Positions 43,838 to 55,048 of a stretch of DNA of 64,000 bases are shown one piece after another. Origin of the DNA: a virus; IMG/VR virus record IMGVR_UViG_3300028044_000003, positions 47,531 through 111,530 of that record. One strand, given 5' to 3'. The notes below the pieces were generated by a model. It had not been told where the DNA came from. It made no database searches and saw nothing but the letters and a program-made list of their open reading frames with translations. Position 1 is the stretch's first letter, and every line of letters begins with the position of its first letter. A program made the translations under genes and the position numbers.

Positions 43838-46800
43838 TTAACAAGGTTGTATGTTATCTAAAAAAACAGTTCTATTTGCAATTACTTTATTAGGTTGAAC
43901 GCTTACTATTCCAGGATCTTGAGCGTTAGTCTCATCTTGTTTAGTAATAGTTATTTCTTCAGGTTTTACTATATTTTGTGCTAATTCTAGTTTATTTACT
44001 TTCTCAGGAGTTCCTGTAATTTCAGCTATACCGTTTACAATCTTAACCTTTTGTATCATAACATTTACCGGATTTACTTTTATTATTTGATAAGTTATAC
44101 CGCCGGTTAAAGTTACATTCTTATTCTTTTCAATCATAGGAGCTACCTCTAATATTTTTACAGCTTGATCATATATTTCGTTAACGTAAGTTCTTTGTTC
44201 TTCGGTAGCGTTAGTATTATAATTTATATCACTAACTATAGCGTTAGCTTGTTCAAAAAGTTTTTCGTCTAACTTACTTTGAGCTTCTCTTAAAAGAGTA
44301 ACTATTTCATCAATTTGTTTTAAAACCTGTTCTTTTAATTTTGCTCTAGCTTCTGATAATGTTTGCTCCTGTTCTTTTGAAAGCAGTGCACCTTGGTTTT
44401 TATTTTGTTCAATATTTACTATTGCATTAGCAACTTGTTCTGGTTTAGTTGCTTCTGATAAACTATTAAACCCTTTTGTTAATTGCTTTTGACCAAGTTC
44501 AGTTAATTCTTCTTGTCTTCTTCTCTCTATATCAGCTTTAGTAGCTGTACCTGAAGCAGCTAGTTCTGCATCAGCTATATGTTTATCTAATTTAGCTTTT
44601 TCTGCTACAAAGAATGCATCTGCATCAGCTTTGTTGTTAAAAGTTATAACTTCAATTTTTGGTGCTTTTGTCTGAACACCATTTTCCATCTCACCATATT
44701 CTTTAATTTTACTTATAACTTCATAACCTAATCCATTGTCATCTGCTATTGTTTTATCAAAATTAATCGCAAGTCTTTCAACAACGCTGATAATTGCTAA
44801 TATATCATCATATTTATCTCCTATTTTAATTCCTTTAGGTGAATCCTTATGAATAGGAGTACCTTTAGTCATTTTTTTATATTGTTCTTTTTGTTTTTCT
44901 ATATTAGCTTTCTTATCAGAAACAGGAGCTGTAGGAGCTGGTGTAACAACAGAAGCTGGTGTTACAACTTCTTCTTCAGTTTTTGTTACAGGAGCTTGTT
45001 CTTCTACAACTTCTAAAGAAGGTTTAGATATTTTCTGATCGTCTGGTTTATTCTCATTGTATTTATCAATCAATTCTTGACCGGCCGGTGAGTAAAGAGC
45101 GAAATAATATCTTAAAACATTTGTTGGAGTAGTACCTTTTGGATCTTTACCGTATACTTCTTTTATATACTCACCTAATGGTTTATTATAAATAGATTTA
45201 TATATAGTATCTAGTTCTTTAAATAGTTGTACAAACTCTTGATTTATTTGTTCATCAATACGTTTAAGCTGTAAAGTTTTTGAAAGCTCATCAAGTTCTT
45301 TATCTGAAGCACCAATACGTAATTTTTTTAAAGCGGTTTTTTGGTTTTCATCTAAATCATCAAACTCGATTATAGAATAATTATTACGTTGTATTTTTAA
45401 TAAAACAGACGAATTAATATTCTTTAGTTTTTCTATAATCGATTTAGCTTCTTTTTCAGCAGCTTCTTTTACAGCTTGTTCGGCTTTAACTTCTTCTTCT
45501 AATATTTCAGCTATTATAGCCTGGGCTTCGTCATATCTTGGTGTACCAGGTTGAACTAAGGTTCTAGTATTACTATCGTAAATTTCTGTAGGTATTACGT
45601 TATTACGAACGTAGTTATTAATCTGATCAGCTAATAAAAAGAAGTTTTTCTCATCTAACTTAGTGAGTAATAGATTATTTACTTTTTCGATTCTCTTAAA
45701 CTCATCGTAACCTTTATCTATTTGGTTTTTATACTTTTCAGCAGTTCTTAAAGTTAAGAATCTTCTAGAATTAACGACATCATAAAACCATTCAGGAGAA
45801 TCTAAAATGTTAATTTGGTTAGCGAAATCTAAACTATCTTCTGTAAGAACATGGGTATCCATCAAATCAATAAAAGACTTTTTAATTTGATCGTTAAATA
45901 CGGGCTGACCTTTTCTCTTAGCGTTTTGATTTAAGTAATCCTTGTATAAGTTAAATAATAATCTTTCGTTCTCTTCTAAACCATCTATGTCGTCTTTACT
46001 TATTTGTTTTCTTTCAGCTATACCGTTCCAGAATTTATTTAACAAATCTAACTTAGATTCTAATTTTGAAACTTCTTTAGTGTCTGGTTTTTCAGCTAGT
46101 TTTAAAGATTGTATTTGGTTACCTAAAACAACCATTTCACTAGTTCCTAACATTTCATCGGCCAGGGTATTAAAATCAAAGTCCGAAAGATCCTTGAGTT
46201 TATTATCCGAGTTTAAATTACGTAGTATAGATTCTTTTCTTTCCAGGGATCTTTGAAAAGCGTTACGATTAAATAATAACATTTTAACCGCGAAGTCATG
46301 ATATCTAGAAAGTTTAATACTGTCTTCTATGGCTGGACCCTCACCAGAATCTCGAACATTTAAAATATCAGGTTTTATCCACTTTTTATTTATGTCTTTA
46401 TATTGTTGATCTAGATTACTAATCTGATTTAGAGAAGAATCTAATCTTTTACGTAGCGCAGATACATCGGCCATATCTACTTCAAACGCTTCTGATAACT
46501 CTTCATCTTTCATAGTCTTGAAAGAACTTACAGCATCAGTTAATAATTCTGTTCTACCATTTCTTAAAAGATTGAACGTATGTTCGAATAATAAATCGTC
46601 CTGAGCGTTTTGGAAAGCTCCTTGTCTACCTTCTAAGATAGCTCTGTCCATTGTCTCAGCAGCAGCTTTTACTCTAACAGCGTTTTCTAAATTATTCTCA
46701 GTAAACCCTAGAATATTTTTTAATAAAACGTTAGCTGAGTTCATATTCTCAACTTCTTTCTGTTCAGCTCTTTCTATTGTTTGTTTATACTGTTCAGGTT

Positions 46801-48496
46801 TTGTGTATTGAAATATCTTTTTAGGGATATAACTTGTTACTAAAGTTTGTGGACCCTGGATCAATCCGCCCATTAAGAACCCGCTAGCAAAAACTTCTAA
46901 CCCTTGTTTAGATATTTGTGAGTTTACAGCTTTGGACGCACTTTCTATAAACCCGGCGTAAGCTGGATCACTATAAACAGACGTATAATAATCTTCAATA
47001 CCTGCAGCTAACCCTTCTTGGTATAGTTCTTGAACACCTTCTCCTACATTAGCTTTTACATATCTTAAAGACCACGGTGTAACACCTTTTGTAATAACCG
47101 ATGTAGCTTTATCTCTAAAAGTCTTTACCCCTTGTTGGTAAAAATCTTTACCGAGTTTCCAATCGGCCGCTTGTTTAAATACATTTTGTGAAGTTTCACC
47201 GGCAATAGTTCCTGCGGTTTTAGCAAACGTAGGAAATAGTTTACTAAAGTTTGGTAATACTATTTTATTAGTGTAAAGTATTATAGGTAAATTATATAAA
47301 GTAGTATTGGCTTTAGCTTCGTTTATGTTGTTATAAATTTTATCAGCAGCTTCCCCCTCCGGCATAATACCGTTCTTTTCGTAGTAATCTGATATAAACT
47401 TATCACCTAGTTCTTTTTTAACCATTCCCCCTTCAAGAGCACCTTCACTATAAGCTACATATATGTTTCTCATATCTACATAAAACGAACCAACTCCTCG
47501 GCCCATTAACGCGTAGTTTTTAGTCAGATCTGTTGTTTTCTTTAAATCACTAAGACCTTTTATAAACTGAGTAGATTCTTCAAGAGGGTTTAAAAATTTA
47601 CCTACAGCTACTGTTCCATTTTTAGCCATATTATAAAAATCCCTGGCGTTATCTACTTTATTCAGATTCCTAACGAAGTTTAAAGATTGAGATGTTAGTT
47701 TTAAACCCTGAGCTATTTTACCAAGTCCGTATATATTTCTGGTTACTCCAGTTGTAGCTGCAGCAACGGCTGCACCTTGACCTCCAGGAATCAAACTTAA
47801 TCCAAAAGTTGTACCAGCAATCGCTAGGTTTTCAGCAGTTAACGCTGTTACTAAACCTACAGTGTAAGCTGAGTTTAGTACCAAGTTATTAGCAAAACCA
47901 GCTATACCACCTCTTGTAGAAGCTCCTTGATTATTAGCATCTATAAACTCTCTCGCCATTTGGTCTGAACCACCATCATAAGCAGCTCCGAATAAAATAG
48001 ATGATTTAAAAGCTGTACCGAATAAGTTTTTCCAAGCACCAAACGTTCTTCCGAAATCATCCCAGGCTGAAGAGTTTTCGTTGTAAAAAGTTTCATTATC
48101 TCTAAAAGGAGAAAATCCTAAATCTTTATAACGAGGATGGTTATAGAAACGATAGAAGTTTTCATTCATCTCGTTAGAACCCCACGCAAAAGGTTTAGCT
48201 TTTTCGTAAGGGTTAGCTGACCATTTATCGGCTTGACTTACGTAATCTGAAAATATTTCACCAAACGAGTTAGTATTATCAGAAGTTATTCCTGGATTAG
48301 GACCAGACATAACATCGCCCTGAAGATTTAACTTAACAGTTCCTGACCCAGGCTCACCTTCAATATTAGGTAATATAGGAACAGGCGCATTATCTGTAGG
48401 AATAATAGGTGCCGTTTGTTGTGGTATAATACCTTCGTTTTTTAGAACATCTAAAAAATCAGCAGAACCGTATATCGTATTTAATTTTTCAGACAT
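43838..48496 (-). CDS. Large virion protein with hydrophobic segments (1552 aa)
   Basis: The protein has a Pro-rich N-terminus, a conserved-looking region with WDDFGRTFGAWKNL, and a hydrophobic Gly/Ala-rich region (about 202-250) suitable for membrane insertion. Long coiled-coil segments and a linker rich in Val, Thr and Pro near residue 1180 follow. It sits directly upstream of the giant RNA polymerase gene, 3 bases apart. By position and composition it is a candidate internal or ejected protein of a crAss-like virion; it might help the polymerase cross the envelope. No enzymatic motif is visible. Confidence 0.65.
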   Translation of the reverse strand: MSEKLNTIYGSADFLDVLKNEGIIPQQTAPIIPTDNAPVPILPNIEGEPGSGTVKLNLQGDVMSGPNPGITSDNTNSFGEIFSDYVSQADKWSANPYEKAKPFAWGSNEMNENFYRFYNHPRYKDLGFSPFRDNETFYNENSSAWDDFGRTFGAWKNLFGTAFKSSILFGAAYDGGSDQMAREFIDANNQGASTRGGIAGFANNLVLNSAYTVGLVTALTAENLAIAGTTFGLSLIPGGQGAAVAAATTGVTRNIYGLGKIAQGLKLTSQSLNFVRNLNKVDNARDFYNMAKNGTVAVGKFLNPLEESTQFIKGLSDLKKTTDLTKNYALMGRGVGSFYVDMRNIYVAYSEGALEGGMVKKELGDKFISDYYEKNGIMPEGEAADKIYNNINEAKANTTLYNLPIILYTNKIVLPNFSKLFPTFAKTAGTIAGETSQNVFKQAADWKLGKDFYQQGVKTFRDKATSVITKGVTPWSLRYVKANVGEGVQELYQEGLAAGIEDYYTSVYSDPAYAGFIESASKAVNSQISKQGLEVFASGFLMGGLIQGPQTLVTSYIPKKIFQYTKPEQYKQTIERAEQKEVENMNSANVLLKNILGFTENNLENAVRVKAAAETMDRAILEGRQGAFQNAQDDLLFEHTFNLLRNGRTELLTDAVSSFKTMKDEELSEAFEVDMADVSALRKRLDSSLNQISNLDQQYKDINKKWIKPDILNVRDSGEGPAIEDSIKLSRYHDFAVKMLLFNRNAFQRSLERKESILRNLNSDNKLKDLSDFDFNTLADEMLGTSEMVVLGNQIQSLKLAEKPDTKEVSKLESKLDLLNKFWNGIAERKQISKDDIDGLEENERLLFNLYKDYLNQNAKRKGQPVFNDQIKKSFIDLMDTHVLTEDSLDFANQINILDSPEWFYDVVNSRRFLTLRTAEKYKNQIDKGYDEFKRIEKVNNLLLTKLDEKNFFLLADQINNYVRNNVIPTEIYDSNTRTLVQPGTPRYDEAQAIIAEILEEEVKAEQAVKEAAEKEAKSIIEKLKNINSSVLLKIQRNNYSIIEFDDLDENQKTALKKLRIGASDKELDELSKTLQLKRIDEQINQEFVQLFKELDTIYKSIYNKPLGEYIKEVYGKDPKGTTPTNVLRYYFALYSPAGQELIDKYNENKPDDQKISKPSLEVVEEQAPVTKTEEEVVTPASVVTPAPTAPVSDKKANIEKQKEQYKKMTKGTPIHKDSPKGIKIGDKYDDILAIISVVERLAINFDKTIADDNGLGYEVISKIKEYGEMENGVQTKAPKIEVITFNNKADADAFFVAEKAKLDKHIADAELAASGTATKADIERRRQEELTELGQKQLTKGFNSLSEATKPEQVANAIVNIEQNKNQGALLSKEQEQTLSEARAKLKEQVLKQIDEIVTLLREAQSKLDEKLFEQANAIVSDINYNTNATEEQRTYVNEIYDQAVKILEVAPMIEKNKNVTLTGGITYQIIKVNPVNVMIQKVKIVNGIAEITGTPEKVNKLELAQNIVKPEEITITKQDETNAQDPGIVSVQPNKVIANRTVFLDNIQPC

Positions 48497-48497
48497 C

Positions 48498-51380
48498 TTA
48501 TCTAACTTGTGCGTTACTTAAATCATTAAGATTATACACTTTTTTATCCTGGTTTAATAAAGAAATATTTCTAACATTAGCTTCTTGGAATTTACTTAAA
48601 ATACCTTCGATTCTATTTAAAGTTTCTTGATTAAAGTTTGTAATATTATCATTAACAGTTACGGTTCTTGGTTTACCTGTATTATAATCTATAATTCTAC
48701 CAGAAAGATAAATAGATTGGTTTTCATCTCTTTCTATTTTTAAACTCCCGGCCAAAGGATATTGATTTAATTCTATAGGACCTAGGTTTAATAAAAGTTG
48801 AGCTCTATCGTTTCTAATACCTCTTGAGAAACTATTATTAGCTGCGTCTTTAGGTATCGTTATTAAGATAGGTGCCATAGATTTTTCTTTTGTCTTACCT
48901 GTACCGTCATAAACTTTTGTCGTATAATCATTATCAGGTACAAACACATAACCTTCTAAATTAGGATCGTTTCCGATAGTACCTTTATATAAAAAGGTAC
49001 CTCTTGGACGACTTTCAGAAGTCTTACTTTTAGGATCTACAAGATCGTTGTAAAGATTTTGAGCATCACTCTTAGCTTCTTTTGAAGGTTCTATTTTATT
49101 AGCACCTTGCCCGGTAATTTCTTTACCTGTTATATCTGTAATATTAGAATAAAATTTAGCTTGAGGATTATACAAAACATCTTTTAATATTTGTACAGTA
49201 TTGTAAGCTCCTGTACCTACAACAAATTTTTTAGCATCAATATTTTGAGCTAAAGCAAAACCTGATTGATTAGTCCCTTTAGTACTATAAACCGGATTTT
49301 TTAAAAACACCGGTTTACCTCCTTCGGTAACTTGCCCTGACATATATACATCAAAAAAATTCTTTTGAAATGTATCATAAAGTTCTTTCAACTCATTATC
49401 AGATTTAAAATAATATTTACTTTTAGCTTGAGTTTTAAAATTGTTAAACTCTAACCTATTATAACCATTACTTTCTGGTTTAAAATAAACGTTTTCTAAT
49501 AAATCTTTATCTTCTTCAGATAGCTTCATCCTTGTAGATAAAACACCTTTAATTTTACCATTATTTTCTTGATGAGCTTTATTAAGTTCTGATCTTAATT
49601 TAGTTTCATCATCGTAATCTTTTATAGCCGGAGATATCTTTAAAGTAAAATCTTCATAAAGAGCTTTATAATCGTTTGTATTAACTAAAGATTTAATACT
49701 ATTTATAACATTAGCTGAATTTTCAAAAGCTTTAATTTGTTTAATATTATCAAGAGTTACATCAATTGGTGTTCCGTCAGGTTTTAAAAACTTATTATCT
49801 TTCTCATCATAACTAGTATTAAAAACAGCTTTTAATTGACTCTTAGCGTTTTTTATTTCTTCAGGGGATGAGTTATTACTGTTTATAACAGATACCATTT
49901 CGTTTACAAAGGACTTGGCGATAATATCTCCTGTACTATTAGTTTTATTAAAAGAATCTTTAATTAAGGTTTGAACATCTTTTAAGACGTTTGTTTTAGT
50001 ACCCATACCCGGATCAGGAGCAATAGGTATAAATTTTTTATCATCTTCTGTAATACCGTTATCTAATTCAAACTTTTTTTGAATTTCTTTTAATCTAAGT
50101 TTAGAATCAAATTCGCTTTTTAATAAACTATTATTAAAATCTACTTGCATCCTACCACGAGCTAACTGATCATTATACATTGCTAATCTATATTGATCTA
50201 CATCGTATTTTTCCTCATAGTTTAAATTAGCGTGTTGAGTAGCAATATTATGAAAATCTATATTTAATAGATTATTTGAATATAACCTGTCTACAGTTTT
50301 AGATAAAAATTTTCTATCACTTGTAGTATTACTAGTATTTATATAATCGTTATAAACTCCATCTACGACTTTACTGTTGTCTTGCGCTATTTTTAAATTA
50401 CCCTGAGCATCAACATAGACGTTATCAATAACATCACCTGGTACACGACCATTTTTTTTAACCTTTTGTTCTACTACTTTAATAACATTTTGAGAATCTG
50501 ATAATAATTTATCTGATCCTTGTTTAAGATTTTTTATATTAGATCCTACAAGCTTAATCATTTCTTGATTGTAATAATCTTCGGCCGCGTTTAAATCATT
50601 ATTAAAATTAGGAGCTATAGCTCTTATAGTCCGTTCTCTGTTAAGAGCAGATTTTTGATTATAAAAATCTGTTACTTTACCATCATTACCAAAAGCTCCC
50701 ATAAAAGCCTGCGTCAAAGATTCTAGAAACGTTTGACCAACAGTTCCTGTAACATCATTAGTTCTTTCAATTTTATAAAAACCTCCGTTAGACCAACTTA
50801 CTGTTTTTAAATCATACCCCATGTCTTTAGCAAACTTTAAAGCTTTAGTCTGTAATCCAGGGTCACCAGCATAAGTGGGATTGTCAAAATTTAAAGAATC
50901 ATCCATCGAAGAGTTCTTGAATCTTTCTCTCTGATAACCTAAATACTCTACTCCTTCACCAGAATAACTTACTCCTCCGCACTTTTCAGGATCAGCACAG
51001 TATTTTAATCTTTCTGCATAACCAGCTTTGTTCTGAAGATTCTTAGTCCAAGCCATATCTTTAGCCAGGTATTTATCTTCGTATAACGGTTTGAATATAT
51101 TAAGAGCTGCGTCTTTATTTTGAGCTAAGGATAAGTCAAGACCAGAAATTCTTTGAATGTCGTTATCGACCATTTTAAAAAAATCATCGCGTCTTTTAAC
51201 GTTCTCGTCTTTAGCAAGAGGCGCGTTAAGAAGGGCTCCGTAAGTTTCACTTATTTGTTTACGCGCAGCATCGTACCTACTTTGCTTAGTTTGTAAAATA
51301 CCTGATAAGAAATTATAATCAGGTTTGAAAGGTTGTATCTGAGGTATATAATCAGTTATACCGGGAATAAATGTTGCCAT
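48498..51380 (-). CDS. Virion structural/cargo protein (960 aa)
   Basis: The N-terminus MATFIPGITDYIPQIQPF and following helical region resemble proteins found next to the RNA polymerase block of crAss-like phages. The product is soluble, mostly helical and contains two closely spaced cysteines (YCADPEKCGG). No catalytic motif was found. It is separated by one base from the 1552-residue gene. A 46-base, almost pure AT gap lies upstream of its start and may hold a promoter or processing site. Confidence 0.6.
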   Translation of the reverse strand: MATFIPGITDYIPQIQPFKPDYNFLSGILQTKQSRYDAARKQISETYGALLNAPLAKDENVKRRDDFFKMVDNDIQRISGLDLSLAQNKDAALNIFKPLYEDKYLAKDMAWTKNLQNKAGYAERLKYCADPEKCGGVSYSGEGVEYLGYQRERFKNSSMDDSLNFDNPTYAGDPGLQTKALKFAKDMGYDLKTVSWSNGGFYKIERTNDVTGTVGQTFLESLTQAFMGAFGNDGKVTDFYNQKSALNRERTIRAIAPNFNNDLNAAEDYYNQEMIKLVGSNIKNLKQGSDKLLSDSQNVIKVVEQKVKKNGRVPGDVIDNVYVDAQGNLKIAQDNSKVVDGVYNDYINTSNTTSDRKFLSKTVDRLYSNNLLNIDFHNIATQHANLNYEEKYDVDQYRLAMYNDQLARGRMQVDFNNSLLKSEFDSKLRLKEIQKKFELDNGITEDDKKFIPIAPDPGMGTKTNVLKDVQTLIKDSFNKTNSTGDIIAKSFVNEMVSVINSNNSSPEEIKNAKSQLKAVFNTSYDEKDNKFLKPDGTPIDVTLDNIKQIKAFENSANVINSIKSLVNTNDYKALYEDFTLKISPAIKDYDDETKLRSELNKAHQENNGKIKGVLSTRMKLSEEDKDLLENVYFKPESNGYNRLEFNNFKTQAKSKYYFKSDNELKELYDTFQKNFFDVYMSGQVTEGGKPVFLKNPVYSTKGTNQSGFALAQNIDAKKFVVGTGAYNTVQILKDVLYNPQAKFYSNITDITGKEITGQGANKIEPSKEAKSDAQNLYNDLVDPKSKTSESRPRGTFLYKGTIGNDPNLEGYVFVPDNDYTTKVYDGTGKTKEKSMAPILITIPKDAANNSFSRGIRNDRAQLLLNLGPIELNQYPLAGSLKIERDENQSIYLSGRIIDYNTGKPRTVTVNDNITNFNQETLNRIEGILSKFQEANVRNISLLNQDKKVYNLNDLSNAQVR

Positions 51381-51426
51381 AGTTAAAAATAAAGATTTAA
51401 AATTTTACTTTTTAAACTTTAAAAAT

Positions 51427-53094
51427 TTAACGTTTAGTACCGAACATGGCTTTCATTGCTTTTACTCCAGGATCTTCGTTACTTTCAGTTAAATCTTTCT
51501 GAGCCATTAAATATAACTCAGCAAGTTTATTTATATCAATATCAGGATAGGTTTGTTTTAGAGCCACAACATCTTCAATAGCATTTTTACTCTGACTAGG
51601 TTTTATTTTATTTCTTTCTGGTGAGAAGTTTAAAAACCCACCACTAGCTGGATCTATACTATATTGAGGAAATAACTCATTAAGATTAGATGTATAAGCT
51701 CTATTTGTAACAGCGTTGACATACGTGTTAATCAAATTATTCTTCATCGCTCTCTTAGAGTTATCATACTGTTGATTAGCAATAACCCAACCCTTGTAGA
51801 GTTCGTTGTCTATATTTGAGTTTAACCTAGCGGCTTGATTTCTTCCCTGGGCGTTGAACATTTCAGTACGATTAGCTACATCTACGTTTCTCTTATCGTA
51901 TTCAGAAATAATATTGGCCGCGTTTTTAGAAGCTTCTCTCTGAGTACCTGCTATTCTTGCTGAAGTTTGCTGAGGTCCCGCGTACATAGCAATAGCGTCA
52001 GAAGCTATAGTCGCTTGTTCAGCGTTTGCTGCTAGAGCTCGGTTAGGATCGTAGAAAGTCGGATCAGCTTCGAAAAACTCTGGTTTGTTCATCCAGGGTA
52101 AATACTTGTTAATTGACATTAAATTGCCAAAGTCTCTTCCAAGAGCAATCATATCCTGTTGCCAGAAAGGTGATTTCTTTCTAACAGCGTAACCATCTTC
52201 TAAACTATAATTAGGTTTTATAGAACCAACTTCTTCATCTTTTTTCTTTTCAACAGTAGCTGCATTTCTATCGATTCTCAATATTCCTTGACCTATAGTT
52301 GTGTTACCCATCCAACCATCAATCTCAGATATTTTTCCTTTTGGTTCATCTGTAACACCGTGAGCTTCAGTACTGTATTTTTCAAGATCTTCCGAATATC
52401 TAGGATCTGTTTTTAATTTATCAAGTGCTTGCCAGTACGCTTGAGCCAAAGCGGTTTGTTCATCGTTTAACGGAGTTAATCCTAACTTATTAGCAGTAGA
52501 TATATATTCATTACGATCTTTATCCCACTTACCTTCTAAGTCAAATTTTGAAAAATCTTGTATATTTTCACCTACAGTATATACTTGGTTTTGAAACTGT
52601 TTAAAATTTTCTAAAAAATCTTCTGCTGAAGTTGCTTCTTTTAAATTATCATAAGCTTTTTTAGCAGATGGGTTTTTACTACTTTTTAATAAAGCAACAG
52701 CTTCATCTCTAAGAGCATTTTTTAATGTAAAATTATTACTGATATCTATATCCATATCTTCTAAACTCTGTCTCCAATTCCAACCAGATCTTATATCATT
52801 CCATAAACTAGGATTATAAGGTTTCTGTGTTTTGGTTCTAGAAGTAGTAGTACCAGAAGTAGTAGCAGTAGCAGTACCCGAGGTTTTAGCAGGTGCGGTT
52901 GTACCAGGTTTAGATGATGCTTGTGTTTGTTGAACACTAGATATAAAATCCTCATAGGTTTTTTTATCTACTCTTTCACCTTTTACAGCTAAATCAGGTC
53001 GACCTTCTGGATAAGAATAAACATAATATTTTTCTGTAGGAATACCACCAATATTACCTACTTCTTTTTTTACTATATATTTAGTTTTAGCCAT
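51427..53094 (-). CDS. Cargo-type virion protein, C-terminal half-like (555 aa)
   Basis: The N-terminus is a small beta domain (YYVYSYPEGRPD), then a low-complexity Thr/Ser/Ala linker (about residues 55-90). The C-terminal third contains AMYAGPQQTSARIAGTQ and SEYDKRNVDVANRTE, a pattern I associate with the C-terminal part of crAss-like cargo proteins. It starts 2 bases after the next gene upstream, which shows the matching N-terminal features, so the two may represent a split form of one ancestral protein. Confidence 0.6.
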   Translation of the reverse strand: MAKTKYIVKKEVGNIGGIPTEKYYVYSYPEGRPDLAVKGERVDKKTYEDFISSVQQTQASSKPGTTAPAKTSGTATATTSGTTTSRTKTQKPYNPSLWNDIRSGWNWRQSLEDMDIDISNNFTLKNALRDEAVALLKSSKNPSAKKAYDNLKEATSAEDFLENFKQFQNQVYTVGENIQDFSKFDLEGKWDKDRNEYISTANKLGLTPLNDEQTALAQAYWQALDKLKTDPRYSEDLEKYSTEAHGVTDEPKGKISEIDGWMGNTTIGQGILRIDRNAATVEKKKDEEVGSIKPNYSLEDGYAVRKKSPFWQQDMIALGRDFGNLMSINKYLPWMNKPEFFEADPTFYDPNRALAANAEQATIASDAIAMYAGPQQTSARIAGTQREASKNAANIISEYDKRNVDVANRTEMFNAQGRNQAARLNSNIDNELYKGWVIANQQYDNSKRAMKNNLINTYVNAVTNRAYTSNLNELFPQYSIDPASGGFLNFSPERNKIKPSQSKNAIEDVVALKQTYPDIDINKLAELYLMAQKDLTESNEDPGVKAMKAMFGTKR

Positions 53095-53096
53095 AA

Positions 53097-55043
53097 TTAA
53101 TAAAAACTTTTACGATCTATTTTAGTATCCCAGTCATATTTTTTACTAGTAACAATTGTATCTGATTTATCTACAACCGGTGTAGTATCTATAGGTTGTT
53201 GCATAGGGTAAATATTTTCAATATCAAACACAGCAGAATCTCTAGGTAAATATACAGGTGGAGTTACTCTTACTCTATAAGGTTGATTTACAGGTGTTTG
53301 ATTTGATTTTTTTGCGTTTTCTGTAGCAGCGTTACTAGCTGCCACTAAAGCTGCAGGACTTGTAGCAAAATCAACTACTTTTTTAGGAATTTCTTTTAAA
53401 GTTTTAGGAGCAAAATCTTTTCCTAATTGTAATAACTTTCCGCCAGCCCATACAAAAGGTGTAGCGGCAGTTGCTAAATAAGGAGCAACAAATTCTGCCG
53501 CTTCTTTTATATACGGTACAGTTTTAACAGCGATATCTTTAGCACCGGCCAATCCTTTACCTAAATAAGGTGCCGCTTTTAAAGAACCTTTTTGTATTAA
53601 TGATTGAAACAAAAGAGGATCTGCTAAAACGTTATACATCCAATTATAATCTGAATCAGGGTTATATCTTCTATTAGTATCCCCAAAACCTTCATAATAA
53701 CCTGTTAGTAAATTATTAATCTCATATTGAGGTAATTTTAAAACAGTTGATAAATAATCCATAAACCCTTCTGGTTTTTTATTAAATATTAATTTATCAA
53801 TTGCTTCTTTAAATCTAGGATCTATATCTTCTGGAGAAGTTCTTTGTGAAACATTTCTATTAGCCGCCCTTTCCCAAAATGATTTATAAGGATCTTTTTC
53901 AAAAGATGTTTCACTAAATGTTTTTTTCTGTTGTGTTTGAGGTTGAGTCTTTTTTTGTAAATTATATGGTTGATCTAATCTTGAATCTAAAGATTGTCTA
54001 CCTATTTGAGCTTTGGGTAATAATCTTACTCTTCTAAGCGCACCACCTTTTTTAGCTATTCCCATACCTGAATCTAGGTTACCAGGAAATTGTACCGGTG
54101 TGTATTCATTAGGTCTCAGCATATATGGAGAGTGTACCATGTAATCTCCACGATCTTGATTTTCAGCTAAAGGTCCGTATATTTTATCACCTGAAGAAAA
54201 CCGATCTAGAAAATCTTTTTCTTTATCTCTTTCGTTCATACCTGTAATAAAATCCATCCCGGCTAATGTTTTATCTGCCAAGTAAGGATCGTCAAAAAAG
54301 TTTTTTATTCTTTTTCCTGAAAATCTTCTCCAATTTTGTTCATAAGGTTCTGATTGTTCTGACTGAGCATCTGAGATTCTTTGTAATTCACCGCGGTCTT
54401 GATATTTAGGAAGATTACCGTAGCTACCTCCTTTACGGGCCATTGGTAAACCGTCTTGTGTGTACTCACTGGGAATAAACATAGAAGGATCTAGACCAGA
54501 GGTCATAACGTATGGCATAGCTACTACAGGAATACCTTGAGGAAAACCTTTCTTAGACTCTTGTAGTAAAGCTAACTTACCGAGTTTGTTTATATTATTA
54601 CTAATCATGAGCTCTGCAGTTAATCTATCAATCTCATCTGATAAAGGATCTACAAGAGTCTTTCTGTATTTGTTTATATCGTATTGATACGATAACTCAG
54701 CAGGCGTATATTTCTTTTTAGAATTAAACCCAAAGTCTTTCAATACTTCACCGGTAAGTTTCATCGAAGATGTATCGGAGAATACGAAAGAATCCGGAGG
54801 AAGGTTTAGTGGTGTTCCACCGTTACTATGACGTTTACCACCGGCTCTATAAAAAGTTGGTATAGGATCACCCTCTAAATACGTCAGTACAGTTTCGTTT
54901 TTTTCGACTTCGACATTAGCTTCATCCCTGGCTACAGGTTCTAGAGTACCCCTTACAGAAATAGAATTGTTATCTAAATCTCTGTTACCACGGGTACCCA
55001 TTACTTTAGAAAGCTCTTTAAAATTTAAACTATATGTGCTCAT
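53097..55043 (-). CDS. Cargo-type virion protein, N-terminal half-like (648 aa)
   Basis: The product contains a crAss-like virion signature: RAGGKRHSNGGTPLNLPPDS followed by a VFSDT segment and a region with TPAELSYQYDINKYR and KGFPQGIP. Short Gly-rich tags (RKGGSYGNLPKYQDRG, AKKGGALRR, LPKAQIGR) recur along the chain. A hydrophobic Ala-rich part (about 510-580) precedes a Pro-rich tail. It is likely packaged in the capsid or tail barrel and delivered to the cell; this role is inferred from context. Confidence 0.65.
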   Translation of the reverse strand: MSTYSLNFKELSKVMGTRGNRDLDNNSISVRGTLEPVARDEANVEVEKNETVLTYLEGDPIPTFYRAGGKRHSNGGTPLNLPPDSFVFSDTSSMKLTGEVLKDFGFNSKKKYTPAELSYQYDINKYRKTLVDPLSDEIDRLTAELMISNNINKLGKLALLQESKKGFPQGIPVVAMPYVMTSGLDPSMFIPSEYTQDGLPMARKGGSYGNLPKYQDRGELQRISDAQSEQSEPYEQNWRRFSGKRIKNFFDDPYLADKTLAGMDFITGMNERDKEKDFLDRFSSGDKIYGPLAENQDRGDYMVHSPYMLRPNEYTPVQFPGNLDSGMGIAKKGGALRRVRLLPKAQIGRQSLDSRLDQPYNLQKKTQPQTQQKKTFSETSFEKDPYKSFWERAANRNVSQRTSPEDIDPRFKEAIDKLIFNKKPEGFMDYLSTVLKLPQYEINNLLTGYYEGFGDTNRRYNPDSDYNWMYNVLADPLLFQSLIQKGSLKAAPYLGKGLAGAKDIAVKTVPYIKEAAEFVAPYLATAATPFVWAGGKLLQLGKDFAPKTLKEIPKKVVDFATSPAALVAASNAATENAKKSNQTPVNQPYRVRVTPPVYLPRDSAVFDIENIYPMQQPIDTTPVVDKSDTIVTSKKYDWDTKIDRKSFY

Positions 55044-55048
55044 AATAT

